Assembly (NCBI RefSeq): GCF_014697355.1
Contig: NZ_JACJRQ010000028.1
Coordinates: forward strand, 1-64,000
From: Nostoc calcicola FACHB-3891
Lineage (GTDB): Bacteria; Cyanobacteriota; Cyanobacteriia; Cyanobacteriales; Nostocaceae
DNA length: 64,000 bases
Reading direction: 5' to 3'
Below, in pieces: positions 18,007 through 25,952 of the stretch. The notes under the pieces are model-generated. The model was given only the letters and a program-made list of their open reading frames with translations. It did not search any database and was not told where the DNA came from. Within the stretch, counting starts at the first letter, position 1; every line of letters starts with the position of its first letter. A program made the translations under genes and the position numbers.

Positions 18007-21000
18007 ATGGCTAATGCAGTTTTTAACCTTTCTTCCCTTAACGGCAGCAACGGCTTTGTGATTAACGGCGTTGATGCGGGTGACTCCTCAGGTCGTTCTG
18101 TTAGCAGTGCGGGGGACATCAACGGCGACGGCTTCGATGACCTGATTATCGGGGCATCTGGTGCCGACCCCAACGGTCAGTATAATGCAGGGGAGAGCTA
18201 CGTGGTCTTTGGCAGCAGTAGTGGCTTTGGCGCCAGTCTCAACCTCTCCACCCTCAATGGCAGCAACGGCTTTGTGATTAACGGCATTGATTCGGGTGAC
18301 ACCTCAGGCACTTCTGTCAGCAGTGCCGGGGATATCAACGGCGACGGCATCAATGAACTGATTATCGGGGCAATATTTGCCGGTCAGTATGATACAGGGT
18401 CAAGCTACGTTGTGTTTGGCAGCAATAGTGGCTTTGATGCCCAATTCAACCTCTCGTCCCTCAATGGCAGCAACGGCTTTGTAATTAATGGCGTTATTGA
18501 TATAAGTGGTGATAACAGACCAGGCAGATCAGGCTACTCGGTCAGCAATGCGGGGGACATCAACGGCGACGGCTTTGATGACCTGATTATCGGGGCATTT
18601 AGCACCCGCGGTAGTTATGTAGGGTCAAGCTACGTGGTTTTTGGCAGCAATAGTGGCTTTGATGCCAACCTCAACCTCTCATCCCTGAATGGCAGCAACG
18701 GCTTTGTGATTAACGGCACAGGTAGTTATAACTCTTTAGGACGTTCTGTCAGCAGTGCGGGGGACATCAACGGCGACGGCTTTGATGACTTGATTATCGG
18801 GGCAGATAGTACCTACGTCAACGAAGAAGGCGGTGTAGGGAAGAGCTACGTGGTCTTTGGTAGCAGCAGTGGCTTTGATGCCGAATTCAACCTCTTGTCC
18901 CTCAATGGCAGTAACGGCTTTGTGATTAACGGCATTAACAGCATTGATGGTATTGGTGGAAGTGGCTTCTCAGGACGTTCTGTCAGCAGTGCGGGGGATA
19001 TCAACGGCGACGGCTTCGATGACCTGATTATCGGGGCACCTCTTTCTTCCCCAAACGGTCAGGATAGTGCAGGGGAAAGCTATGTGGTGTTTGGCAGCAA
19101 TAGTGGCTTTGATGCCCAACTCAACCTCTCATCGCTCAATGGTAGCAACGGCTTTGTGATTAACGGGATTGATGCGGATGACCGCTCAGGCTACTCGGTC
19201 AGCAGTGCGGGGGACATTAACGGCGACGGCTTCGATGACCTGATTATCGGGGCAAGATATGCCGACCCCAACGGTCAAGATAGTGCAGGGGAGAGCTACG
19301 TGGTGTTTGGCAGCAGTAGTGGCTTTAGTGCCCAATTTAACCTCTCGTCCCTTAATGGCAGCAACGGCTTTGTGATTAACGGCATTGATGCGGATAACCG
19401 CTCAGGCTACTCGGTCAGCAGTGCGGGGGACATCAATAGCGACGGCTTTGATGACCTCATTATTGGGGCAAGAAGTGCTTCCCCCAACGGTCAGTCTGGG
19501 GCAGGGGAGAGCTACGTGGTCTTTGGCTTTCAGACTGGGGCTACCACCAACGAAGATACCGCCGTTAACATCCTTGCTCGCAATATTCTACGTAGATATA
19601 CAGATATAGATGGAGATACCTTAACCATCAGTGACTTTACTAACCCCACTAACGGCACACTGACGCTCAACGACAACAGCACTCCAGACAACCCCAGCGA
19701 TGACTTCTTCATCTACACCCCCAATGCCAACTTCAACGGCACTGACAGCTTCAACTTCACTGTTAGCGATGTTAATGGCGGTAGCACCATAGGTACATTT
19801 TACCTCAACGTCAAGCCCGTTAACGTTGCACCCATTGCCGTCAACGATCGCCTAACCACTGCTTTTAATACTCCTGTAACCATCCTTGCTAGTACTCTGC
19901 TAGCTAATGATACCGACATCGATAGCAATAACCTCAGCATTACTGGCGTGAGCGGTGCAACCAACGGTACTGCTGTGTTGAATAATAACGGCACTGTGGG
20001 CAACTCGGCGGATGATTTCATTGTCTTTACCCCATTTAATGGCTTGAGTGGCAATGCCAACTTCAACTACACCATCAGCGATGGGAACCTCAGTAGTACT
20101 GCTAGCGTGGCGATCGCAGTTGGTGCTAACATCACTGGCACTAATAGTAACGACAACATCTCTGGCGGTGACGGCAACGATAACATTTCTGGCAGGGGAG
20201 GCAATGATACCATCTCTGGCAATGGCGGCAATGATACTCTTGTTGGCGGCACTGGGAAGGATACTTTTATTTTCCGCCTTGGTGGTGGCAATGACACCAT
20301 CACCGATTTTGCTGGAATACGCACTGGTTCAAATCCATCAGCAACAGTGATTAACCAACTGGATACGCTGCAATTTATTGGTAGTGGTTTAACTGCTCGA
20401 AATCTGCAATTAACTCAAAATGGTAATAACTTAGAACTTACCTTTTTGGATGCGGCTTCTACGAAAGTTACTTTGCAAAACTTCCAACTAGAAAACCTGG
20501 ATAATCTGCCAGCACGTGGTTCAAGACCAGCTATTGGTAATATCTTGTTTGATGGACAAACCAGCGTCACTGACAGCTTTGATGTCTTCGATGCCAACTC
20601 CACTCAAACAAATCTGTTTAACAAGAATACCGTCACCTTCCTCAATGACCTTAACAATAATGTCGCGGGTTTTTACAACTCCAATGATGTAATTAATGGT
20701 CAAGGGGGTAACGACATTATTAATGGTAATAATGGCGATGACCTCTTGCGGGGCGGCGAAGGCGATGACGTTCTCATCGGTGGACAAGGCAATGATACTC
20801 TTGTGGGTGGCAAAGGTAATGATATTCTCATCGGTGGTGTAGGTGCTGACTTTTTCGCTTACAACAGCGATGCTGAATTTACTACCGCTGCGATTGGTCA
20901 AGATACTATTACTGATTTCAACTCTTCTGAAGGTGACAAAATTGTACTGGATAAAACTACTTTTAGTGCAATTATTTCTACCGTCGGAACAGGTTTCAGT

Positions 21001-21189
21001 AATGTCAATGATTTTCAAATCACCAATTTAGCGGGGACTAGCACGGCGACAATTGTCTACGATTCCGTTACTGGGCAATTATTCTACAACCAAAATGGCA
21101 GCGCGGCTGGTTTTGGCAGTGGTGGTTTATTTGCAACTCTAACTGGTGCGCCAACTCTTACAGCATCTAATTTTCTGCTGCAAGCATAG
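18007..21189 (+). CDS. Large secreted FG-GAP / cadherin-like / RTX calcium-binding protein
   Basis: A 1060-residue protein preceded by AAGGAGA. Residues of about 3-500 are seven FG-GAP (integrin-alpha-like) repeats, each with NGSNGFVING and the calcium loop DINGDGFDDLIIG; seven is the number for a closed beta-propeller. Residues of about 505-715 are two cadherin-like/VCBS-type domains with NDTDIDSNNLSITG and FTPFNGLSGNANFNYT. Two clusters of RTX nonapeptides follow (about 715-765 and 895-945; GGNDTLVGG type). The last 60 residues, ending GFGSGGLFATL...NFLLQA, are like those of the RTX protein at the right edge of the window, which suggests a shared type I secretion signal. There is no N-terminal signal peptide, consistent with that route. 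It is probably extracellular, structural or adhesive; no enzymatic motif is seen. Confidence 0.9.
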   Translation: MANAVFNLSSLNGSNGFVINGVDAGDSSGRSVSSAGDINGDGFDDLIIGASGADPNGQYNAGESYVVFGSSSGFGASLNLSTLNGSNGFVINGIDSGDTSGTSVSSAGDINGDGINELIIGAIFAGQYDTGSSYVVFGSNSGFDAQFNLSSLNGSNGFVINGVIDISGDNRPGRSGYSVSNAGDINGDGFDDLIIGAFSTRGSYVGSSYVVFGSNSGFDANLNLSSLNGSNGFVINGTGSYNSLGRSVSSAGDINGDGFDDLIIGADSTYVNEEGGVGKSYVVFGSSSGFDAEFNLLSLNGSNGFVINGINSIDGIGGSGFSGRSVSSAGDINGDGFDDLIIGAPLSSPNGQDSAGESYVVFGSNSGFDAQLNLSSLNGSNGFVINGIDADDRSGYSVSSAGDINGDGFDDLIIGARYADPNGQDSAGESYVVFGSSSGFSAQFNLSSLNGSNGFVINGIDADNRSGYSVSSAGDINSDGFDDLIIGARSASPNGQSGAGESYVVFGFQTGATTNEDTAVNILARNILRRYTDIDGDTLTISDFTNPTNGTLTLNDNSTPDNPSDDFFIYTPNANFNGTDSFNFTVSDVNGGSTIGTFYLNVKPVNVAPIAVNDRLTTAFNTPVTILASTLLANDTDIDSNNLSITGVSGATNGTAVLNNNGTVGNSADDFIVFTPFNGLSGNANFNYTISDGNLSSTASVAIAVGANITGTNSNDNISGGDGNDNISGRGGNDTISGNGGNDTLVGGTGKDTFIFRLGGGNDTITDFAGIRTGSNPSATVINQLDTLQFIGSGLTARNLQLTQNGNNLELTFLDAASTKVTLQNFQLENLDNLPARGSRPAIGNILFDGQTSVTDSFDVFDANSTQTNLFNKNTVTFLNDLNNNVAGFYNSNDVINGQGGNDIINGNNGDDLLRGGEGDDVLIGGQGNDTLVGGKGNDILIGGVGADFFAYNSDAEFTTAAIGQDTITDFNSSEGDKIVLDKTTFSAIISTVGTGFSNVNDFQITNLAGTSTATIVYDSVTGQLFYNQNGSAAGFGSGGLFATLTGAPTLTASNFLLQA

Positions 21190-21511
21190 TTGACCGAATT
21201 CTGCACTTGAGTTTGTATTACTCAACTATAGCGATTCTTATTTGAATGAGGTATATGGGTAGGTTAGCACAGCTGTGCCAACCTACAAGGATCTATTTTT
21301 TTGTGTACTTCACCTATGTGGGAACCGCTATATCACGCAGAGGCGCAGAGTCGCAGAGAGTAAGAGCTTAGAAAAGTTGATTTTTGAGTTTCATATTCCA
21401 ATTCAGCAACACCCTACGTCCGTAATATTTTGATATTAAGATACTAAATTGAGAATAAAAAAGTGAAAGAATTAAAAATAAAGCTTTCGGAAATATTCTT
21501 TTTAACAAAAT
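21190..21511. repeat. Spacer with TATAGCG-ended element
   Basis: Between the two convergent genes lies a 106-bp element (21227-21332) with ends TATAGCG and CGCTATA and a strong internal hairpin (GGTTAGCACA pairing with TGTGCCAACC). A second copy is at 52853-52958. The hairpin may also serve as terminator of the RTX gene. The rest shows only short cyanobacterial repeat fragments (GCAGAGGCGCAGAG). Confidence 0.55.
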
Positions 21512-22810
21512 TTACCACTCTGCCAGAGCGATCGCTATTCCTTTTTGCAATTCTGGTGTTAACGCCTCGTTGTTTGCTAACTGCTGCAATTGTTGATGTG
21601 CAGCTTCTTTATCCAGATTTTTTAGTGCTGCGATCGCATGTAGTCTGACTAATGCATTAGAATCGCCCAGTAGCCAAATCAATGCTTCAATTGCCTCGAC
21701 TTTACCTAACTGTCCTAAAGATAAAGCGATCGCACTTTTAATATTGGCGGTTTTTGTAGCTGGATGCTGCGATCGTAGTGCTTCTAGTAAAATTTCTGTG
21801 GCTGGTGTTGTTAACTCTGGCTTTTGCACTCGCCCCAAAACTGTGACAATTTCTTGCCACACTGTTTCTGATGTTCTTTGATGGAATGCTGTTTGTAAAT
21901 ATTCCAAACTCGATGGTGTCTGCATCCAACTTAAAGCGCGGATAGTTTCTAATTGCAAGGTTATCGGTGTCTGGGGTGAAATCAGCAAATCAAATAAGTG
22001 TTTAGCAGCGTCATCAGAACCCATACGAGAAAGGGTAACTACTGCTGCACAACAAACATCAAGGTTCAAGTCGTAAAGTTTTGGTTGCAGTCTCGTTACT
22101 AAATCCAATGCTTGGCGTAAGTCGGGGCGAAAACCTAAGCCAATCACTGCTGCACGTCTAACTGTGGCGGCTACATCATCCAAAGCGTTTAACAACACTG
22201 GTGGTATGCGTTCATCATGAAAACTGCCCAAGGCTTCAATTGCAGCAGCGCGGATTTCTGGTTGTGGATCTTGAACTACACTCAACAGTGGTGGAATGGT
22301 TTGTGTTTGCGGAATACAACAAAGCGATCGCACTGCCAAAAGTCGTGTATCTTCATCTGCTAGAAGTTCTGTGAGTGAAGTAATGGCAACAGTACCCATT
22401 TGCCCCAGCGCTGTAGCTGCGATCGCTTTGAGTTCTTCATCCTCATCAGTTTTCAAGAATTCTACCAAAGGTACGATAGCATCTAGGTGCTGAAATTCCC
22501 CTAAAGTGCGTGCTGCATACCAGCGTAATTCTTCTTCTGCGTCTTCATCTTTTAATATTTCAATGAGTGGTGGGATGGCAATATTTCCCAAGTTCGTTAA
22601 TACCTTGGTCATTTCCCAGCGTTGCTGAAAATCTCCCATCTCTAACATTGAAAGTGTTAATGAGAGCAGATATTCTCGATTTCTAACTATCTCTGGATCT
22701 TCTGAATTTGCCCCTAAAATTAATTGTTGTAAATATTGAATTAGTGATGACCAATCAGCTGCATTATATGCTGTTTGGACTTGCAGCAAAAGCTGGTTGA
22801 TGTTGTTCAC
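21512..22810 (-). CDS. nirB: HEAT-repeat protein, probable NirB (nitrite reductase maturation/expression)
   Basis: A 432-residue, all-helical protein starting at GTG 22810. From about residue 60 it is built of around ten PBS-lyase/HEAT repeats (IPPLIEILKDEDAEEELRW, AIAATALGQMGTVAI, AAAIEALGSFHDERIPPV), which make a protein-binding solenoid. In several cyanobacteria the gene nirB, needed for full nitrite reductase activity and reported to interact with NirA, lies next to and divergent from nirA. As I recall it is a HEAT-repeat protein; it is unrelated to enterobacterial NirB. Position (divergent from nirA, beyond a Rieske gene) supports the assignment. It could instead be a phycobilin lyase-like or generic HEAT protein; no catalytic motif is visible. 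Confidence 0.65.
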   Translation of the reverse strand: MNNINQLLLQVQTAYNAADWSSLIQYLQQLILGANSEDPEIVRNREYLLSLTLSMLEMGDFQQRWEMTKVLTNLGNIAIPPLIEILKDEDAEEELRWYAARTLGEFQHLDAIVPLVEFLKTDEDEELKAIAATALGQMGTVAITSLTELLADEDTRLLAVRSLCCIPQTQTIPPLLSVVQDPQPEIRAAAIEALGSFHDERIPPVLLNALDDVAATVRRAAVIGLGFRPDLRQALDLVTRLQPKLYDLNLDVCCAAVVTLSRMGSDDAAKHLFDLLISPQTPITLQLETIRALSWMQTPSSLEYLQTAFHQRTSETVWQEIVTVLGRVQKPELTTPATEILLEALRSQHPATKTANIKSAIALSLGQLGKVEAIEALIWLLGDSNALVRLHAIAALKNLDKEAAHQQLQQLANNEALTPELQKGIAIALAEW

Positions 22811-22821
22811 AATCGGAAAAG

Positions 22822-22955
22822 GGAGTGGGGAGTGGGGAGTGGGGAGTGGGGGGATGAGGAGGAAGGGGTAAAGGGTAAAGGGTAAAGGGTAAAGGGATAA
22901 ATTTAACCTTTCCCCCTTACCCCTTTCCCTTTCCCCCTTCCTAATGCCCCATGCC
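22822..22955. repeat. Tandem repeats between nirB candidate and Rieske gene
   Basis: Four GGGGAGT units (22822-22850) are followed by four GGTAAAG heptamers (about 22866-22893), then the complementary CTTTCCC/CTTACCC units (22909-22940). The two sides can pair into a long imperfect stem. Both neighbouring genes are on the minus strand, so the stem lies within or ends the Rieske transcript. Confidence 0.6.
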
Positions 22956-22963
22956 CCACTTAT

Positions 22964-23377
22964 TTAACTTGGTTTGACTACAACTGAACTACCCTCAATT
23001 TTGGCAGCGTAAGTTTTTAGCGCTTCTGTTGCTGGGCCTTTTTGCACTTTACCGTCAACTCCAAATTCTGAACCATGACAGGGACAGACAAATTTTTTGG
23101 TGTCAGCTTTCCATCCCACCGTACAACCTGCGTGAGTACAAGTAGGATTGACTGCTGTCAGATTTTCGGATTTAGATGTGCCGACTACCAACACAGGCCC
23201 AGCAGGTGAGTTTTTCGCCAGCAATTCACCTGTTTTATCTAATTCTGCCGAAGTGCCTATCGTTTGCCAATCGGTTGATGCTGAATTTGTCTGAGAAGAA
23301 CAAGCTGCGATCGCTACAGGTAGAGAACTCGCTATCCAACCCAAACCTACCCAATTAATAAAATCACGACGTTTCAT
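22964..23377 (-). CDS. Small Rieske [2Fe-2S] protein
   Basis: A 137-residue protein. The N-terminus MKRRDF followed by a hydrophobic stretch ending AIAAC resembles a combined Tat-type and lipoprotein-type signal. The cluster-binding motifs CTHAGC and CPCHGSEF supply the two Cys and two His ligands, with the additional Cys pair for a disulfide, as in cytochrome b6f Rieske proteins; GPATEALKTY is the usual proline-region tail. It is shorter than the main PetC (about 180 residues) and resembles the minor PetC3/PetC4-type proteins of cyanobacteria, whose roles are poorly defined. It stands between the nirB candidate and nirA. An electron-transfer role linked to nitrate assimilation is only an inference from that position. 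Confidence 0.88.
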   Translation of the reverse strand: MKRRDFINWVGLGWIASSLPVAIAACSSQTNSASTDWQTIGTSAELDKTGELLAKNSPAGPVLVVGTSKSENLTAVNPTCTHAGCTVGWKADTKKFVCPCHGSEFGVDGKVQKGPATEALKTYAAKIEGSSVVVKPS

Positions 23378-23907
23378 AGTTGCTGAAATAATATCTAAGT
23401 TTTAGCTAACATCTGGCATTCAATTTTGGATTTTGGATTTTAGGTTTTGGATTGAGAACTGAACTATGGCAATCCAAAACAGCTTCCATATCCTCAAATA
23501 GCTTTGGTGTAAGCACTTTACGTTACTTAGAGAGGACTTTGATGCAAAAAATGCATAATTTTAATAGATTTTCTGCAAATTTACTAAAAAACCGTAACAA
23601 TTTATACGATTTTAACAAAAATCTCGCCTTAACTTATGAGTATCGAAATTGTTACATGAACAGTAACCAAAACTGCTTGACAAATTCCCAAGATGTAAAT
23701 GACGACAAATTGTCCTCAACTAACCACGGATTTGAAGTTTCACGTTGGAATACTCTGAAGTATAAATAATCAGCCATAAGCACATATTAAGTTTTTCATT
23801 TTTAATCCTCGTAGATACAACACTAGATGAGACTACGGGTTGATTGATATTGGGTAATGACCACAAGTTTTCACGGTTATTAGTAATTTGCAACGAGAGT
23901 CAGCCTT
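23378..23907. promoter_or_regulatory. Divergent nitrogen-control region of nirA and the Rieske gene
   Basis: This 530-bp region contains the NtcA-type promoter at 23594-23635. It also holds two further dyads that could bind a LysR regulator such as NtcB: GTAA-GCACT-TTAC (23509-23521) and GTTAC-ATGAACA-GTAAC (about 23652-23668, just past the predicted start of transcription). The predicted nirA leader is about 265 nucleotides. No gene lies here; one short frame from 23452 is not conserved in appearance. Confidence 0.55.
23594..23635 (+). promoter_or_regulatory. NtcA-activated promoter of nirA
   Basis: GTA-ACAATTTA-TAC (23594-23607) is an exact NtcA box. It is followed after exactly 22 nucleotides by TAACTT (23630-23635), which fits the TAN3T -10 box. 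This is the canonical class II NtcA promoter geometry, with transcription expected near 23642. The gene behind it, nirA, is a classical NtcA target, so the assignment is stronger than motif matching alone. Confidence 0.8.
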
Positions 23908-25500
23908 ATGACAGAAGCAACTACCACCGCTAGCCTCAATAAGTTCGAGAAATTCAAGGCTCAAAAAGATGGACTCGCCGTTAAAGGTGAGATAGAAAAA
24001 TTTGCCGCCTTGGGTTGGGAAGCAATGGACGAAACAGACCGAGATCATCGACTTAAATGGCTGGGTGTATTTTTTCGCCCAGTGACTCCAGGTAAGTTTA
24101 TGATGCGGTTGCGGATGCCTAATGGTATTCTCACTGGCACTCAGATGCGTGTTTTAGCCCAAGTAGTACAGCGTTACGGTGATGATGGTAGTGCTGATAT
24201 TACCACAAGACAGAATATTCAATTGCGGGGAATCAGGATTTCTGATTTACCAGATATTTTTGATAAATTTCACGCAGTTGGTTTAACCAGCATCCAGTCA
24301 GGGATGGATAACGTCCGCAATATCACAGGCGATCCTGTGGCGGGGTTAGATGCAGATGAGTTGTACGACACACGAGAGTTGGTACAGCAAATTCAAGATA
24401 TGCTCACCAACAAAGGCGAAGGAAACCCAGAGTTTAGCAATCTACCACGCAAGTTTAATATTGCGATCGCCGGTGGCAGAGACAATTCAGTTCACGCTGA
24501 GATTAATGATTTAGCTTTCGTGCCGGCATTCAAGGAAGCAGGGGAGCAAAATTTACCCTCTGCCCATTCCCACCAAAAAATTTTCGGGTTTAACATCCTC
24601 GTTGGTGGTTTTTTCTCAGCCAAACGCTGTGAGGCAGCGATTCCTCTCAATGCTTGGGTAGCTCCAGAAGATGTGGTAGCTGTATGTAGAGCCGTTTTAG
24701 AAGTTTTTCGTGACCACGGCCCACGTGCTAATCGGCAAAAATCCCGTCTGATGTGGCTAATTGATGAATGGGGTTTAGAAAAGTTTCGAGTAGAAGTTGA
24801 AAAGCGCTTGGGTAAATCATTGTTACCCGCAGCGGCAAAAGACGAAATCGACTGGGAAAAACGCGACCACATCGGGGTATATAAACAAAAACAACCAGGA
24901 TTAAATTACGTAGGCTTGCATATTCCTGTTGGTCGGTTGTATGCCGAAGATATGTTTGAAATTGCACGTCTAGCAGAAGTTTACGGTAGTGGGGAAATTC
25001 GCTTCACGGTTGAGCAAAACATCGTTATCCCCAACGTTGCTGAATCACGATTAGCAACATTTCTCACAGAACCGTTACTAGAAAGGTTTTCCATTAGCCC
25101 AGGTTTGTTGACGCGATCGCTAGTATCTTGCACAGGCGCACAATTTTGCAACTTTGCCCTCATCGAAACCAAAAACCGCGCCTTGGCAATGATTAAAGCC
25201 TTAGAAGAAGACTTAATCTTCACCCATCCCGTGCGAATTCACTGGACTGGTTGTCCCAACTCCTGCGGACAGCCTCAAGTTGCAGACATCGGCTTGATGG
25301 GAACTAAAACCCGCAAAAATGGCAAAACCTTGGAAGGCGTTGACATATATATGGGTGGTAAAGTTGGCAAAGATGCCCATCTCGGAACTTGCATTATCAA
25401 AGGCATACCCTGCGAAGATTTACAGCCAATATTACAAGATTTACTCATCAAAAACTTTGGGGCAAAACTCAAGCAAGAAGCCCTATTAGTTAGTAACTGA
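23908..25500 (+). CDS. nirA: Ferredoxin-nitrite reductase
   Basis: A 530-residue enzyme that reduces nitrite to ammonium with six electrons from ferredoxin in the cytoplasm. It has the two-fold ferredoxin half-domain/catalytic-domain repeat of the sulfite/nitrite reductase family: residues of about 60-125 (FMMRLRMPNGILTGTQMRVL, TTRQNIQLRGI) and again about 335-395. The [4Fe-4S]-siroheme ligands are the Cys pairs in SCTGAQFCNFA and WTGCPNSCGQ at residues of about 410-455. Length and motifs match cyanobacterial NirA. It is the first gene of the nirA-nrtP-narB operon and has an NtcA-type promoter. A 450-bp repeat-filled spacer separates it from nrtP. Confidence 0.97.
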   Translation: MTEATTTASLNKFEKFKAQKDGLAVKGEIEKFAALGWEAMDETDRDHRLKWLGVFFRPVTPGKFMMRLRMPNGILTGTQMRVLAQVVQRYGDDGSADITTRQNIQLRGIRISDLPDIFDKFHAVGLTSIQSGMDNVRNITGDPVAGLDADELYDTRELVQQIQDMLTNKGEGNPEFSNLPRKFNIAIAGGRDNSVHAEINDLAFVPAFKEAGEQNLPSAHSHQKIFGFNILVGGFFSAKRCEAAIPLNAWVAPEDVVAVCRAVLEVFRDHGPRANRQKSRLMWLIDEWGLEKFRVEVEKRLGKSLLPAAAKDEIDWEKRDHIGVYKQKQPGLNYVGLHIPVGRLYAEDMFEIARLAEVYGSGEIRFTVEQNIVIPNVAESRLATFLTEPLLERFSISPGLLTRSLVSCTGAQFCNFALIETKNRALAMIKALEEDLIFTHPVRIHWTGCPNSCGQPQVADIGLMGTKTRKNGKTLEGVDIYMGGKVGKDAHLGTCIIKGIPCEDLQPILQDLLIKNFGAKLKQEALLVSN

Positions 25501-25537
25501 TTGGGAATTGGGCATGGGGCATGGGGCATACTTCAAC

Positions 25538-25816
25538 CTTAAATCCGCAACTTCCGAGCTAAGGGACTTCCAATTAAAAAAATAACCAATCGCTATGCAG
25601 GCAGGGGGCAGGGAGCAGGGAGCAGGGAGAGTAAAGAAAAATCTAATTAAATAAATTGGGTAATTTATTCTCTGGAAGTCCCTAAAAGCCGCAACTTCCG
25701 AGCTAAAAGCCGCAACCTCCAACCTAAAAGCCGCAACCTCCAAGCTAAAAGCCGCAATCTCCAAGCTAAAAGCCGCAACTTCCGAGTTCAAAGCCGCAAC
25801 CTTCGAGTTAAAAGGC
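25538..25816. repeat. 21-bp tandem repeat array interrupted by a small transposable element
   Basis: There are seven copies of a 21-bp unit of the form CTAAAAGCCGCAACTTCCGAG: one at 25538-25558, then six from the rejoined unit to 25807, plus a partial one. Because 21 is a multiple of three, the minus strand reads as an open heptapeptide repeat (FSLEVAA-like). The first and second units are separated by a 120-bp insertion (25563-25682). The array sits in the nirA-nrtP transcript spacer. Confidence 0.85.
25563..25682. mobile_element. MITE-like element, GGGACTTCC family, copy 1
   Basis: The ends are GGGACTTCC (25563-25571) and GGAAGTCCC (25674-25682), exact reverse complements. TAA occurs on both sides (25560-25562 and 25683-25685). 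Removing the element and one TAA restores GCTAAAAGCC, the exact 21-bp array unit, so this is an insertion into the array with a 3-bp target duplication of the T-N-A kind. The interior has a GGGGGCAGGGAGCAGGG tract. There is no coding capacity. Confidence 0.85.
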
Positions 25817-25820
25817 TCAA

Positions 25821-25910
25821 TAGACTTCTTGCAAAAATCTTTCTTTGCGTTCTCTTCTCTGCGCCTCTGCGCCTCTGCGTGAGACAAAAAATATTTATGC
25901 AAGAGGTCTA
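25821..25910. mobile_element. MITE-like element, TAGACTTCTTGCA family, copy 2
   Basis: The ends TAGACTTCTTGCA (25821-25833) and TGCAAGAGGTCTA (25898-25910) match those of the element at 13308-13386. The interior carries a CTGCGCCTCTGCGCC tract. It lies just before nrtP, within the operon spacer. Confidence 0.7.
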
Positions 25911-25952
25911 ACTTCTACTACCTCTTTGTTTTATTCAATTAGAAAAATTGAA

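Noticed and set aside
20326..20345. tRNA-like T-loop sequence GGTTCAAATCC
   Set aside because: It lies within the RTX coding frame and no cloverleaf can be drawn around it.
23452..23769. 105-residue + strand frame in the nirA control region
   Set aside because: It spans the NtcA promoter and is rich in Asn/Lys as expected of AT-rich non-coding DNA.
25682..25816. CRISPR array
   Set aside because: Units are contiguous 21-mers with no spacers, and no cas genes are nearby.
25486..25902. 138-residue minus-strand frame with EVAAFSL heptads
   Set aside because: It is the 21-bp tandem array read in frame; the array length being a multiple of three keeps it open. No start signal is seen.
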